From Allorhodopirellula heiligendammensis (GTDB lineage Bacteria; Planctomycetota; Planctomycetia; Pirellulales; Pirellulaceae), in NCBI RefSeq assembly GCF_007860105.1, contig NZ_SJPU01000001.1, forward strand, positions 2,253,700 through 2,317,699: a stretch of 64,000 bases of DNA. The letters run 5' to 3'. Shown here piece by piece: positions 35,066 through 43,439 of this stretch; the first letter of the stretch is position 1, and each line of letters begins with the position of its first letter. A program made the translations under genes and the position numbers. The notes under the pieces are model-generated. The model saw only the letters and a list, made by a program, of their open reading frames with translations. It did no database searches and had not been told where the DNA came from.

Positions 35066-36342
35066 GGGTCTGACTCACATCTTGGGGCCGCATGCTGTTG
35101 TGCGTAGTCCCGCCGAAAAAACAGATCGGTGGTCCAATCCATGGCGACTCGAATCTTCCGTCCCCAACCCGGCATGATGCCCAGGTAAACGCCTCGCCAT
35201 AGCATCCATGCGATTAACCCTGTCAGATGCATCCCGAAGACGTTCGCAATCGCTTGTCGCCCACCCAGCGGCGCCATGGTGCCTTTATTGTGATAGTCCA
35301 GCGGTTTCGTCGGTGCACCTTGTAACACCGCAGCGAGATTCGTAGCCGCCTGACGGCCCTCACGCAGCGCATGTTGCGCGGTGGGCGGGTAGGGGTTGCC
35401 GTCTCCATCGGGATTCGAAGCGCAATCCCCGACGCCCCACACGTTGTCATGCCCCTGGACCCGCAAATCGCGATCACATTGCAGGTACCCACGCGGGTTC
35501 GTGGGCAACCCGGAGTCCCTGAGCAGTGCTGGCGGGGCGACACCTGCGGACCAGATTACGGTGTGCGAATTCACTTTCTCGCCGCTCTTGAGCATGAATG
35601 AAGTCTCTGAAATCTCGGCGACGCTCTCATTCAACCGGATATCGACGCCATCGCGCCGCAAGACTTTACTCGCCTTCTCCGACATTGCCTCATCCAGTGC
35701 ATCAAGTATCCGACCAGATCGTTGCAGCAACATCACGCGAATATCCGTCTCGCGGACATTCGGATAGTTTCGAATTGCCTCTTTCAGGAATGCGTTGAAC
35801 TCGCCGGCAGCCTCCACACCGGTGTATCCGGCGCCGACGATGGCGAACGTTAACCAACTCTGACGATGGGCGTGATCGGGAGCCAGGTTGGCCATTTCCA
35901 GCATTCCGATGGCGCGATCTCTTAACACCGTTGCATCGGCGAGCGTTTTCAGCCCGAAGGCAAACTCATGAACGCCTGGGACGTCCGGCATGCTCGTCAC
36001 GCTGCCCAGCGACATCACTAGATGGTCAAACGGCAGCACAACATGACTTCCAAACTCCGGTTGAGTCGTCACCGTTTTGCCAGCGATATCGATCGAACTG
36101 ATACGGGCCATTACAAATCGGCTTGTGCGGAGAAAACCTCGTAGCGGGACGACGACGTGCCTGGCTTCCAACGCAGAAGTGGCTGCCTCCACGAGCATGG
36201 GAGTGAACACAAAATAGTTTTGCTCGTTCACCAGAGTGATTTCAACATCCACTCCGCGTAGGGATTTCTCGAGTTGTTTGACACAATAGGCACCGGCGAA
36301 TCCGCCACCGAGCACGACAATTCGGGTTGGATGAGTATTCAT
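35062..36342 (-). CDS. ndh: Type II NADH dehydrogenase (NDH-2), FAD-dependent
   Basis: Single-subunit, non-proton-pumping NADH:quinone oxidoreductase bound to the inner face of the membrane. The FAD-binding dinucleotide fold is IVVLGGGFAGAYCVKQL and the NADH fold is FAIVGAGYTGVEAAGEF. VWGVGDCAS binds the flavin. A C-terminal amphipathic/hydrophobic stretch (MHLTGLIAWMLWRGVYLGIMPGW by position about 370-395) would give membrane attachment. It is complete at 426 residues. Its TAG stop (35062-35064 on the complement) overlaps the TAA of the convergent gene, so there is no room for a separate terminator. The CPBP protease gene upstream on the same strand ends 133 bases away. Confidence 0.93.
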   Translation of the reverse strand: MNTHPTRIVVLGGGFAGAYCVKQLEKSLRGVDVEITLVNEQNYFVFTPMLVEAATSALEARHVVVPLRGFLRTSRFVMARISSIDIAGKTVTTQPEFGSHVVLPFDHLVMSLGSVTSMPDVPGVHEFAFGLKTLADATVLRDRAIGMLEMANLAPDHAHRQSWLTFAIVGAGYTGVEAAGEFNAFLKEAIRNYPNVRETDIRVMLLQRSGRILDALDEAMSEKASKVLRRDGVDIRLNESVAEISETSFMLKSGEKVNSHTVIWSAGVAPPALLRDSGLPTNPRGYLQCDRDLRVQGHDNVWGVGDCASNPDGDGNPYPPTAQHALREGRQAATNLAAVLQGAPTKPLDYHNKGTMAPLGGRQAIANVFGMHLTGLIAWMLWRGVYLGIMPGWGRKIRVAMDWTTDLFFRRDYAQQHAAPRCESDP

Positions 36343-36475
36343 ATATCGTTTTCAACCGTTCCGATGCACCGGACAATATGGATTGGCGTCACAACCAAAG
36401 ACGGAAATTAAAAGTTTAATCGCGCCGTCAACCCTCCAGTGTAGCCGTTGCGTGTGGCCATGAGAGCTAGCGTCC

Positions 36476-37249
36476 TTACCAGAGGTGCCAGTTGCCTGTG
36501 GACATGACATAAATCCCCAACAACAGATTGGTAACCATGTGCGCAGTGATGCAGTCCCAGATGTTGCCGGTGCGTAACATCAGCCAACTGACCATTGAGA
36601 ACCACGCCATCGCGGCGAACAGCTCGCCAGGGTGCATGAGCATCGGGAACACGGTCCCGGTAATCAACGCCGGCCAGCCCAACTGACTCAACGGCAAGGT
36701 GTTCCACCGATCAGGGTCTTCGACATAGCGGATGAGGAAGCCTCGCAAAAACATCTCCTCTGCCACCGCAATCACCACGGCCAGCCCGAAGAACCGCACC
36801 GCGAGGAAGGCGTAAGCTAACACCGGGCTGTGCTGGAGAGCTGCGAGCGGGTTGTATGCGACGCGTTCCCCTCGGTCAGCCAACCAACCGAATCCGAGCA
36901 TCTGTTCGATATCCAGGGCATCAATCCCGATCCATATGATCACTCCCATCACGCCCACTCCAATCGCGGCGGGACTCAACCGCATTGGGAAGACGCGATA
37001 TGCAGGCCAGACCAGGACCAGGGCAATGATAGTGAGTAAGATTTTGACCGTGTACACAACCGGATAAAGTTCGACGCCAACCAAGCCAAAGAGAGTCGCC
37101 CCAGATCGCTCCGTCGCTTCGAGCGTCCCAACCAACATAAACACCACCAGCGGAAGCACGAACGCCACCCACGGATGCTGCTCGAGCAGATGCTCTCGGG
37201 AGGAGGTCGCAGTGGGCGGCTCGTGGGACGTCTCAGACAGCGAGTTCAT
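36476..37249 (-). CDS. CPBP-family protease of the exosortase-linked CAAX-protease-related type
   Basis: Polytopic intramembrane metalloprotease, 257 residues, about eight membrane segments. Motifs are AEEMFLRGFLIRY, FPMLMHPGELFAA and CITAHMVTNLLLG, which match the EExxxR, H and H/N sites of the CPBP family. The opening HPWVAFVLPLVVFMLVGTLE is like the CAAX-protease-related group found beside exosortase/PEP-CTERM systems. A PEP-CTERM substrate is encoded at 53.8 kb, but no exosortase is in the window. It shares strand with the GH15 gene upstream (48 bases) and the NDH-2 gene downstream; whether they form one operon is not clear. Confidence 0.85.
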   Translation of the reverse strand: MNSLSETSHEPPTATSSREHLLEQHPWVAFVLPLVVFMLVGTLEATERSGATLFGLVGVELYPVVYTVKILLTIIALVLVWPAYRVFPMRLSPAAIGVGVMGVIIWIGIDALDIEQMLGFGWLADRGERVAYNPLAALQHSPVLAYAFLAVRFFGLAVVIAVAEEMFLRGFLIRYVEDPDRWNTLPLSQLGWPALITGTVFPMLMHPGELFAAMAWFSMVSWLMLRTGNIWDCITAHMVTNLLLGIYVMSTGNWHLW

Positions 37250-37297
37250 AAAAATGATCGGGGCAGCGCAGAACGAAAAATGGGACAGTAACAGCTT

Positions 37298-39679
37298 TCA
37301 CGACGAAATCTTAACGACGTAGTTGGTATCTTCCCATCGATCATCGGCACTCCAGTGAAATGTGAACACGCACTCCTGGCCGCCGAGTAAGTCTTCAATC
37401 GGCAGGTCGATGAAGTGAAGTCCAAACGCAGCGTTCGTGAGCTCCGAGTCGTGACGCGTTGCCCACTGATCCGTAGTCCAGTGAACCCGGCCGCGATGCT
37501 CGCAAATGAGTCGCAATCGCTTGCCCGCTGAAATTCGGATGGGCTGGTGTGCGAAGGTCCACACTTCCAGGTGATTCTCGGGTTGGTTGATCGAGTAGCG
37601 GCGGTAGACTGGCTCGATACGATCATAGCACCTCTCGTCCTTTTGACTCCGCACGAGGGAGATGAATTCGGCATGCGCCCAGCACAGCGGCATGGCTGAG
37701 CCAGCTGGTTTACCAAAATACATGCCTCGTTGAGGGATATCGTCGGTATCCCACAACTGCTCGGCAAACAGTCCACTGCCACTGGCGAATCCCTTCATCG
37801 CTTCGATGTAACGAGTTACATCGCGACCGCAAGCGAGTTCATAATGTCCCCGTTCGCCAGTCAGAAGTGGCCATACACGGCCCTCACCGGTCCCATTGAA
37901 AGCGCTGCCATCGGTGTGCTGTCCGTAGCCATCATGATTGTACCGTCGCCAGCATGGGCCTTGCGGCAATTCGCGTTTGAGCATGGCATCGACCACCGCC
38001 ACCGAGTCGACGATGACTGGGTCATCCCACCGCCGGATCCCCAATCGCACGAGCTGCAGGAACCCCGCATCGACAACGTTCCGCGCCGGAAACTCCCCAC
38101 CACCGTTGGCAATATTGATCGTCGCGATGTTCGGATTGGGTTCCACTGGTCCCGATTGGGGTGCCTCGGGAGTAATGCGAATGTAATGCCGTGGCTTGCC
38201 GGGGACGAGCTCGCCGCAGTTGGTCACTGTCCAACCTTCCAATGACGCGACCATCCAATCGGCATAGTCGAGCAGAAAGCGGGTATCCTCATTATCGGTT
38301 GCCTCTGCCCTCTCCGAGCGAACCAGATCGGCAGCGCAAACGATTGCTGAAATGATGATCGCCAGCGTGGATGGTGAGTAGCCGGAGTTCTCCTCCCAGC
38401 GTTCCTGAGCCGTCACGGGTCCGTGCAACAAGAGGAAACGCATCGCTCGACGCACCATCGGCATGGGATCGAAGTTCTGCAATGCATTGGCGTCTTGCAG
38501 CCGCCACGCCAACAGTACTGGAGCAGCAACTTCGTCAAGTTGCACGCCCTCCCAATACGGCGATCCATCGATTCTGCTGTTTTGGGGCATGCCACCATCT
38601 TCGCCCTGCACACACGCTAGCCAAACGAGTGATCGCAACGGCAAATCGGTTTCTCCGCTCGCGAGCAGTGCAGTCGTCGTTTGCACCATGTCACGTGCCC
38701 AGACGAGATGATACCCGCCGGAGTCGCTATCATCCTTGGTCTCGCCCCACGGGATGCTCATCGACGCCACGGTGGCTCCGGCGAACTCCTTGTCTTCATG
38801 AGCTAATAGCACATGCTGGCTCAATTGGACCAACGCCTGAGTGTCGGGATCATGCGAAAGCTCAGGGAGGGGAACCCGCTTCCACTGTTCGATGAACTTG
38901 GTTCGCTGCTGGGCGAAAGGAATGGCAAAGGCCTGCAATAGAGACGTCGCAGCACTTTGACGACTATCACCGAGACTGACGCCGATGGTGAACTCCCTTC
39001 CTCGGGACAGATCCACCTCACCCATCATTGCCACATTGCCACCGGCGGCTTCCTCGTATTGCCAGTCCATTTGGAAATTATCCTGCAGGTCATTCCAACC
39101 ATCACTGGCACCAACAAATCCAACGCTGCGGCGAACAAACTCGGTATTGACCCCGAGTACCAAATGCACCTGTTCGCGTTCGGCATGCAACAGGCGGCTG
39201 CCACCGACCTCGCATGTCCTAGCCGTATTGTTTCCACCGGTATCCTTCACGTGCGGGGCGAGCAAAACGTAGACCTTCAACTTGTCAGCTAGCGTCGCAT
39301 CGAGAATCTCCATCTTCACCGACACCAGAACCACGTCGGAGTGAGGCTCTCCAATGACCTCCTTGATAATCCGGTAGCGTTGATCGGGGGCTGTGTTGGT
39401 CTGTCGATAGAGCAAAGCCTGTGGGTCGGGGCGTTCACTGGAATGAATTAAGTCGCACTTTTCTTCATGCACAAATGTCTCACCGTCGGAGATCAATAAT
39501 TGCAAATCACGCGTGTTCGGCGAATCCACGTGTGGGTAGTATATTTCGTTGACGATCCCATGGCTCAACGTGAACCAAACTCGAGATCCGGTGCTGTAGG
39601 CGGTGCCGATGCCCTCTTTGGCGCTGGACGTCCAACGTGGAGCGATGCCGGGAGCACCGGGAGCTTGGGAGATTGTCAT
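37298..39679 (-). CDS. Glycoside hydrolase family 15 glucoamylase/glucodextranase-like
   Basis: Exo-acting alpha-glucosidase that releases glucose from alpha-glucans. An N-terminal beta-sandwich domain (GIGTAYSTGSRVWFTLSHGIVNEIYYPHVD) is followed by an (alpha/alpha)6 barrel. Family signatures are GYHLVWARDMVQTTTALLA, the acid-bearing YWEGVQLDEVAAPVLLAW and the base-bearing GLFAEQLWD. I start at the ATG at 39679 (793 residues), because the frame from 39811 only adds a poorly conserved leader. No signal peptide is visible from that start, so it is probably cytoplasmic and used for glycogen or maltodextrins. A C-terminal beta domain (HRGRVHWTTDQW) completes it. First gene of a minus-strand series. 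Confidence 0.93.
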   Translation of the reverse strand: MTISQAPGAPGIAPRWTSSAKEGIGTAYSTGSRVWFTLSHGIVNEIYYPHVDSPNTRDLQLLISDGETFVHEEKCDLIHSSERPDPQALLYRQTNTAPDQRYRIIKEVIGEPHSDVVLVSVKMEILDATLADKLKVYVLLAPHVKDTGGNNTARTCEVGGSRLLHAEREQVHLVLGVNTEFVRRSVGFVGASDGWNDLQDNFQMDWQYEEAAGGNVAMMGEVDLSRGREFTIGVSLGDSRQSAATSLLQAFAIPFAQQRTKFIEQWKRVPLPELSHDPDTQALVQLSQHVLLAHEDKEFAGATVASMSIPWGETKDDSDSGGYHLVWARDMVQTTTALLASGETDLPLRSLVWLACVQGEDGGMPQNSRIDGSPYWEGVQLDEVAAPVLLAWRLQDANALQNFDPMPMVRRAMRFLLLHGPVTAQERWEENSGYSPSTLAIIISAIVCAADLVRSERAEATDNEDTRFLLDYADWMVASLEGWTVTNCGELVPGKPRHYIRITPEAPQSGPVEPNPNIATINIANGGGEFPARNVVDAGFLQLVRLGIRRWDDPVIVDSVAVVDAMLKRELPQGPCWRRYNHDGYGQHTDGSAFNGTGEGRVWPLLTGERGHYELACGRDVTRYIEAMKGFASGSGLFAEQLWDTDDIPQRGMYFGKPAGSAMPLCWAHAEFISLVRSQKDERCYDRIEPVYRRYSINQPENHLEVWTFAHQPIRISAGKRLRLICEHRGRVHWTTDQWATRHDSELTNAAFGLHFIDLPIEDLLGGQECVFTFHWSADDRWEDTNYVVKISS

Positions 39680-40075
39680 TGGAATGGGTTCATGGAGGAC
39701 GGGGGTGGCGAAGCGTGTGTACCAATTCGGGATGCATGCGTTGTACCAGTATATCCCCGGTGGCATGCTTTCGCCTCGATCCGATCGGCTCGCGAAAGGT
39801 GGGCGCATCATCGAGATTCGCCGGAGCGGAAACGCGCGCTCCCGCCGCCGACCTCGTCACAACCGCAGCGATCGATGTGTTGAGGCCGTACCCGATCGTA
39901 ACGTTGCCGAGAACGCATATTTTCTAGCCACACCGAACAATCACTAACCACATGGGATCATTCAACAGCGTCGATCTCCTGCTAATTGCGTTTGGCACTG
40001 TGTGTGCGTTAGGATTACCCACGCTGAATTCGGCACGAAAGTGCATCTCCCTATTTCCCTGAAAGGTATCCGCCA
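39680..40075. other. Divergent intergenic region with one possible short ORF
   Basis: About 400 bases between the GH15 gene (leftward) and a SpoIIAA-like gene (rightward). Longer plus-strand frames here are shadows running out of the GH15 gene. The only other candidate is a 36-codon frame at 39952-40062. No clear promoter hexamers were identified. Confidence 0.5.
39952..40062 (+). CDS. Possible 36-residue hydrophobic peptide
   Basis: ATG to TGA frame with one hydrophobic stretch (VDLLLIAFGTVCALGLP) that could span a membrane. It ends 13 bases before the SpoIIAA-like gene, so it could be a leader or small membrane peptide of that transcript. There is no good ribosome-binding site upstream, and it may be chance. 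Confidence 0.2.
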   Translation: MGSFNSVDLLLIAFGTVCALGLPTLNSARKCISLFP

Positions 40076-40453
40076 ATGTCATTCAATATCATCGAACACG
40101 CTGAAGGTAAAATCATCGAGGTTCAGCTGAGCGGAAAACTATCCAAAGAGGCCTACGAAGCCTTCGTGCCCGCGACCGAGGCTCGGATCAAAGAGTTCGG
40201 CAAGGTCCGCATGCTTGTCGTACTGCACGACTTCCATGGGTGGGAAGCCGGAGCCTTGTGGGAAGACATTAAGTTTGATGTCAAGCACCACAGCCACATC
40301 GAACGACTGGCCATCGTGGGTGAGTCCAAGTGGGAGAAAGGCATGTCCACATTCTGCAAGCCGTTCACGTCTGCTAAAATCGAGTACTTCGATATTGCAG
40401 ACCTGGAAGCCGCTCGACAGTGGATCCATGCAGACATGTCCAACGCCTCCTGA
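40076..40453 (+). CDS. SpoIIAA-like (STAS-fold) protein
   Basis: Small cytoplasmic protein, 125 residues, of the SpoIIAA-like family (DUF3478 type). Landmarks are VQLSGKLSKEAYEAFVPATE at the first strand and helix, MLVVLHDFHGWEAGALWEDIKFD in the middle and RLAIVGESKWEKGMSTFCKPF towards the end, then a final helix ARQWIHAD. The conserved serine that is phosphorylated in true anti-anti-sigma factors is not evident. The family is thought to bind lipids or partner proteins under stress. A universal stress protein follows after 171 bases, and a second SpoIIAA-like gene lies on the opposite strand just beyond it. Confidence 0.82.
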   Translation: MSFNIIEHAEGKIIEVQLSGKLSKEAYEAFVPATEARIKEFGKVRMLVVLHDFHGWEAGALWEDIKFDVKHHSHIERLAIVGESKWEKGMSTFCKPFTSAKIEYFDIADLEAARQWIHADMSNAS

Positions 40454-40624
40454 TCGGGCAGCCGAAGGAAGCGCGCCGACCTCTCGGTAGCAGCCGTCGA
40501 TCGGCAAGGAACCCCGCCCGTCGGATTCCACCTCGCCGTCGCGGCCTGACAGTAAAGGCCGCGTTCGAGTCGAACGCAGCGACGCCCACGCACTTCCACT
40601 GAGACCATCCCGATAGGCCCTGCC

Positions 40625-41104
40625 ATGAACCACTTTGAAAACTCAAAGATCCTCGCGCCCTACGATTTCTCAAAGTTCTCCCTCGAAGCCGTCGAGACGG
40701 CGATGAAGATCGCCGGCAAGAACGAGAATGTCACGGTGTTGCACGTCGTGGACCCTGTGCCGCTCTACGGATATTCCGGGGACACGGGATTGGGCATGGC
40801 TGGAGGTGCGGACTGGGGGTTGCCAGAGATCGGTCTGGCGGCCCAAATCGATGACGACCATGTGCATCGTGCACTCAAGACGATGCAAGCGGAATTCAAT
40901 AATGCCCGTCACCAGGGCCTCAATTACGACACTGTCGTCAATGACCCAACCCATGGAATTACCGAGTACGCTGAACAAAACGCGTTTGATTTGATCGTGC
41001 TGCCGTCTCACGGCCGCACGGGTGTGACGCGATTGTTAATCGGCTCGACTGCCGAACGCGTCGTACGTTTTGCCCACTGTCCGGTACTCGTTCTGCGTAG
41101 CTAG
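40625..41104 (+). CDS. Universal stress protein (UspA family)
   Basis: Single-domain UspA-type protein, 159 residues. It opens KILAPYDFSKFSLEAVETAM, the usual first strand and helix. The nucleotide-binding loop near the end is SHGRTGVTRLLIGSTAERV, with the G-x9-G-S spacing of ATP-binding members, followed by CPVLVLR. A stretch with GMAGGADWGLPEIGL is an insertion after strand 2. It lies between two SpoIIAA-like genes, which together suggest a stress-response group. The next gene is convergent with 23 bases between stops. Confidence 0.92.
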   Translation: MNHFENSKILAPYDFSKFSLEAVETAMKIAGKNENVTVLHVVDPVPLYGYSGDTGLGMAGGADWGLPEIGLAAQIDDDHVHRALKTMQAEFNNARHQGLNYDTVVNDPTHGITEYAEQNAFDLIVLPSHGRTGVTRLLIGSTAERVVRFAHCPVLVLRS

Positions 41105-41127
41105 CAAACGCCTATGTCTTACGTGGG

Positions 41128-41499
41128 TTAATCCTCTTGCTGCTCGAGCCAGACGAAGGCTTCGTCGTAACCCGATTCGGGAAAGTGTCTGACGTCCACA
41201 TCAATCAGATGACCGACCAATGACGGGAACTCCCTCAACAGAAGGTTGTCACTGACAACGGCCAGCTTGCTGATTTTCGCATGGTGACTTTCGACGAAGC
41301 GCAGGTGGGCAATCGCGGCGGCGATACTGGCCCATCCTGGGAATGACACGGCATGGATCAGCACTCCCGGCAATTTGCCGCGTTCGGCGATGTACGGGTC
41401 CACCTCCGCGACAACAGCTTCAAAATCGCTGACCTCGAGCGGTTCGGTGGGTTCGAGCAGCAAGATACCCTCAGGCAAAATCAATCGGTGTTTCAACAT
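41128..41499 (-). CDS. SpoIIAA-like (STAS-fold) protein
   Basis: A second SpoIIAA-like protein, 123 residues from the ATG at 41499. That start is preceded by GAGGAG about 9 bases upstream; the longer frame from 41580 lacks a site and adds an unlikely leader. Features are GILLLEPTEPLEVSDFEAVVAEVD, VLIHAVSFPGWASIAAAIAH and KLAVVSDNLLLREFPSL, then an acidic C-terminus. It belongs to the same broad family as the gene at 40.1 kb but is only distantly similar. It is convergent with the universal stress protein gene. Confidence 0.78.
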   Translation of the reverse strand: MLKHRLILPEGILLLEPTEPLEVSDFEAVVAEVDPYIAERGKLPGVLIHAVSFPGWASIAAAIAHLRFVESHHAKISKLAVVSDNLLLREFPSLVGHLIDVDVRHFPESGYDEAFVWLEQQED

Positions 41500-41690
41500 T
41501 TCAAGATCTCCTCGACAGGATGGGGTCACCTGCATTATGCCAGGCGTGCCCGACCGGAAATAGTCATTCGTTGGAAGCAATGCCCACGCGTCGGCCCCCT
41601 TGGGAGAAGGTGACCTCGCGTTCTAGGGATGGACTCAAGCGAAGGGGCGTCTCGGTTCGATATCAGACCGAGGAGGCGCAGCCTGTAAAA

Positions 41691-41963
41691 ATGACACCAC
41701 CCGAAAATACGGCACAATCCGACTACCAACGGCGACTGCTGAGCGTGCCAACGCCGGTAATCGTCACCTTGGCCGAGCGCAAACAAACGCTCGGCAGCCT
41801 GCTAGCCCTCAGCCCGGGCTCGATCCTGCCCTTAGAAACGGATTGTGATCAACCGCTGCAGCTGTCGGTCGGCGGACGGTCGATGGGCACGGTCGACGTG
41901 GTCAAGGTCGGCGACAAGTTCGGCGTCCGGATTCGCCAATGGCCAGCGTCGAAAACGGGCTAG
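41691..41963 (+). CDS. FliN/SpoA-domain (SpoA/FliMN C-terminal) protein
   Basis: A 90-residue protein that is nearly all SpoA domain, as in the flagellar motor switch protein FliN or type III secretion C-ring proteins. Characteristic parts are VPTPVIVTLAERKQTLGSLL, LSPGSILPLETDCDQPLQL, GRSMGTVDVVKVGDKFGVRI. The ATG at 41691 has AGGAGG 14 bases upstream, somewhat far; the longer open frame from 41520 is not conserved-looking. No other flagellar gene is in the window, so it is an isolated fliN-like gene. It could act in the motor, or as a stand-alone scaffold. A CheY-like receiver is encoded 1.1 kb downstream. Confidence 0.8.
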   Translation: MTPPENTAQSDYQRRLLSVPTPVIVTLAERKQTLGSLLALSPGSILPLETDCDQPLQLSVGGRSMGTVDVVKVGDKFGVRIRQWPASKTG

Positions 41964-42062
41964 CCCCACTTGCCCAGACGGAGCTGAGACCGCATTCTGT
42001 GCCGCAGCGATCGATCCCTCGATCGAGTTATCTGCGATTTTCCTCTACTCTCAGCTACCATC

Positions 42063-43052
42063 ATGACCCACGACGTCTACGCCGTCGGCAACGCCCTCGT
42101 CGACATCCAAGCCCAAGTGAACGACGACTTGCTCGAGCGTCTCGCCTTCGATAAGGGCATCATGACGCTGGTCGACGACGAGCGGCAAGCGGGTGTGCTG
42201 GCTAATTTTGACCTGCCATCGCTGCATCGCTGCGCAGGTGGCTCAGCTGCTAATACCGTCGCTGCCGTCGCGGATTTCGGTGGTCAGGCCGCCTTCGTGG
42301 GCAAGATCGGTGCTGATGAAACCGGAGAATTCTTCTTGAAAGATCTGCGAGCCCTGGGGGTAACAATCGACGTAGCACCGCTCCCGGGCTCGCCCACGGG
42401 CACGTGCGCGATTTTGATCACGGACGATGCCGAGCGGACGATGCTGACCAACCTCGGTGCGTCGTCGCAGTTATCAGCCGACGACATCGACGAAGCCGCG
42501 ATTGCAGCGGCGCAGTATATCTACATCGAAGGCTACCTGTTCACCGGCGAGACAACCAAAGCAGCGGCTTACCGGGCCATGGAATTGGCAAAGAAAAATA
42601 ATGTCAAAGTCGCCTTCACAGCGTCGGACCCGTTTCTGGTGAACATGATTCGCGACGAGATCTGGGATCTGATTCGGGGGCCCGTGGACCTGTTTTTCTG
42701 CAACGAGGAGGAGGCGATGAGCCTCACAGGTTTGACCGATCCCGTTGCCTGTGCGAATAAAATTCACGAATCCGCCGAAAACGTCGCCATGACGCTCGGC
42801 GCCAAAGGATCACTGTTGATGCATGGTGGCGAAGCGATTCCCATCGAAGGCGTCAACATCAAGGCAATTGATACGACCGGGGCGGGCGACGTGTACGCCG
42901 GAGGTGTTTTATATGGCATCACCAATGGACTATCATGGAAGCAGTCTGGGCACCTCGCTTCGCATGCCGCCGCTCGGATTGTCGGTCAGCTCGGTGCCCG
43001 GCTGGCAACCCCGTTCACGAACGACGAAGTCCGTGAGCTGACCAACGTATGA
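42063..43052 (+). CDS. PfkB-family sugar/adenosine kinase
   Basis: Ribokinase-fold kinase, 329 residues. The N-terminal motif is [13 protein letters not shown]. The substrate-binding [16 protein letters not shown] and the C-terminal anion hole and catalytic base [16 protein letters not shown] (D in TGAGD) are both present. [13 protein letters not shown] is usual for adenosine kinase-like members of the family, which is the best guess for the substrate; fructokinase or ribokinase are alternatives. It starts a run of four genes: a receiver domain begins 3 bases after its stop, then TrkH and an NfeD protease. The link between a metabolic kinase and these is not obvious. Confidence 0.9.
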   Translation: MTHDVYAVGNALVDIQAQVNDDLLERLAFDKGIMTLVDDERQAGVLANFDLPSLHRCAGGSAANTVAAVADFGGQAAFVGKIGADETGEFFLKDLRALGVTIDVAPLPGSPTGTCAILITDDAERTMLTNLGASSQLSADDIDEAAIAAAQYIYIEGYLFTGETTKAAAYRAMELAKKNNVKVAFTASDPFLVNMIRDEIWDLIRGPVDLFFCNEEEAMSLTGLTDPVACANKIHESAENVAMTLGAKGSLLMHGGEAIPIEGVNIKAIDTTGAGDVYAGGVLYGITNGLSWKQSGHLASHAAARIVGQLGARLATPFTNDEVRELTNV

Positions 43053-43055
43053 TCC

Positions 43056-43439
43056 ATGGTTCCAAACATTCTGATCACCGATGATGACGCCGGCTTTCGC
43101 CGGACCCTGTGCGACGCCTTGTCTGACCGAGGTCTGACCTTGCATCAGGCCGGCGACGGTGAGGAGGCTCTCGCGGTCATCAATCAAAAATCAATTCATC
43201 TTGTTTTGGTGGACGTTCATATGCCTCGCGTGACAGGAATCGACGTCATCCGCGAGCTCGCTGGCCGCCCGCTGCGAATTCCCGCCATCTTGATGAGCGC
43301 GATGATGGATGAGGAGATCGAGCGGGAAGCGGCGCGAATGCGAGCCTACCGAATTCTGCACAAACCGATCCGTTTGACGGATCTGCGCAACATCGTCTGT
43401 GGCTCGTTGGCCGAGACGTATGGGTGGCGTCCCTCTTGA
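43056..43439 (+). CDS. Stand-alone response regulator receiver domain (CheY-like)
   Basis: Single receiver domain, 127 residues, no output domain. Acidic pocket D9-D11 (ILITDDDAGF), phosphoacceptor D53 (LVLVDVHMPRVTG), Thr/Ser switch in LMSAMM and the conserved lysine in LHKPIR are all present. No histidine kinase is encoded nearby. It starts 3 bases after the PfkB kinase gene, and its last 16 bases overlap the start of trkH, so its translation is physically tied to a potassium channel subunit. It could regulate TrkH or a partner protein by binding; that is inference. Confidence 0.93.
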   Translation: MVPNILITDDDAGFRRTLCDALSDRGLTLHQAGDGEEALAVINQKSIHLVLVDVHMPRVTGIDVIRELAGRPLRIPAILMSAMMDEEIEREAARMRAYRILHKPIRLTDLRNIVCGSLAETYGWRPS

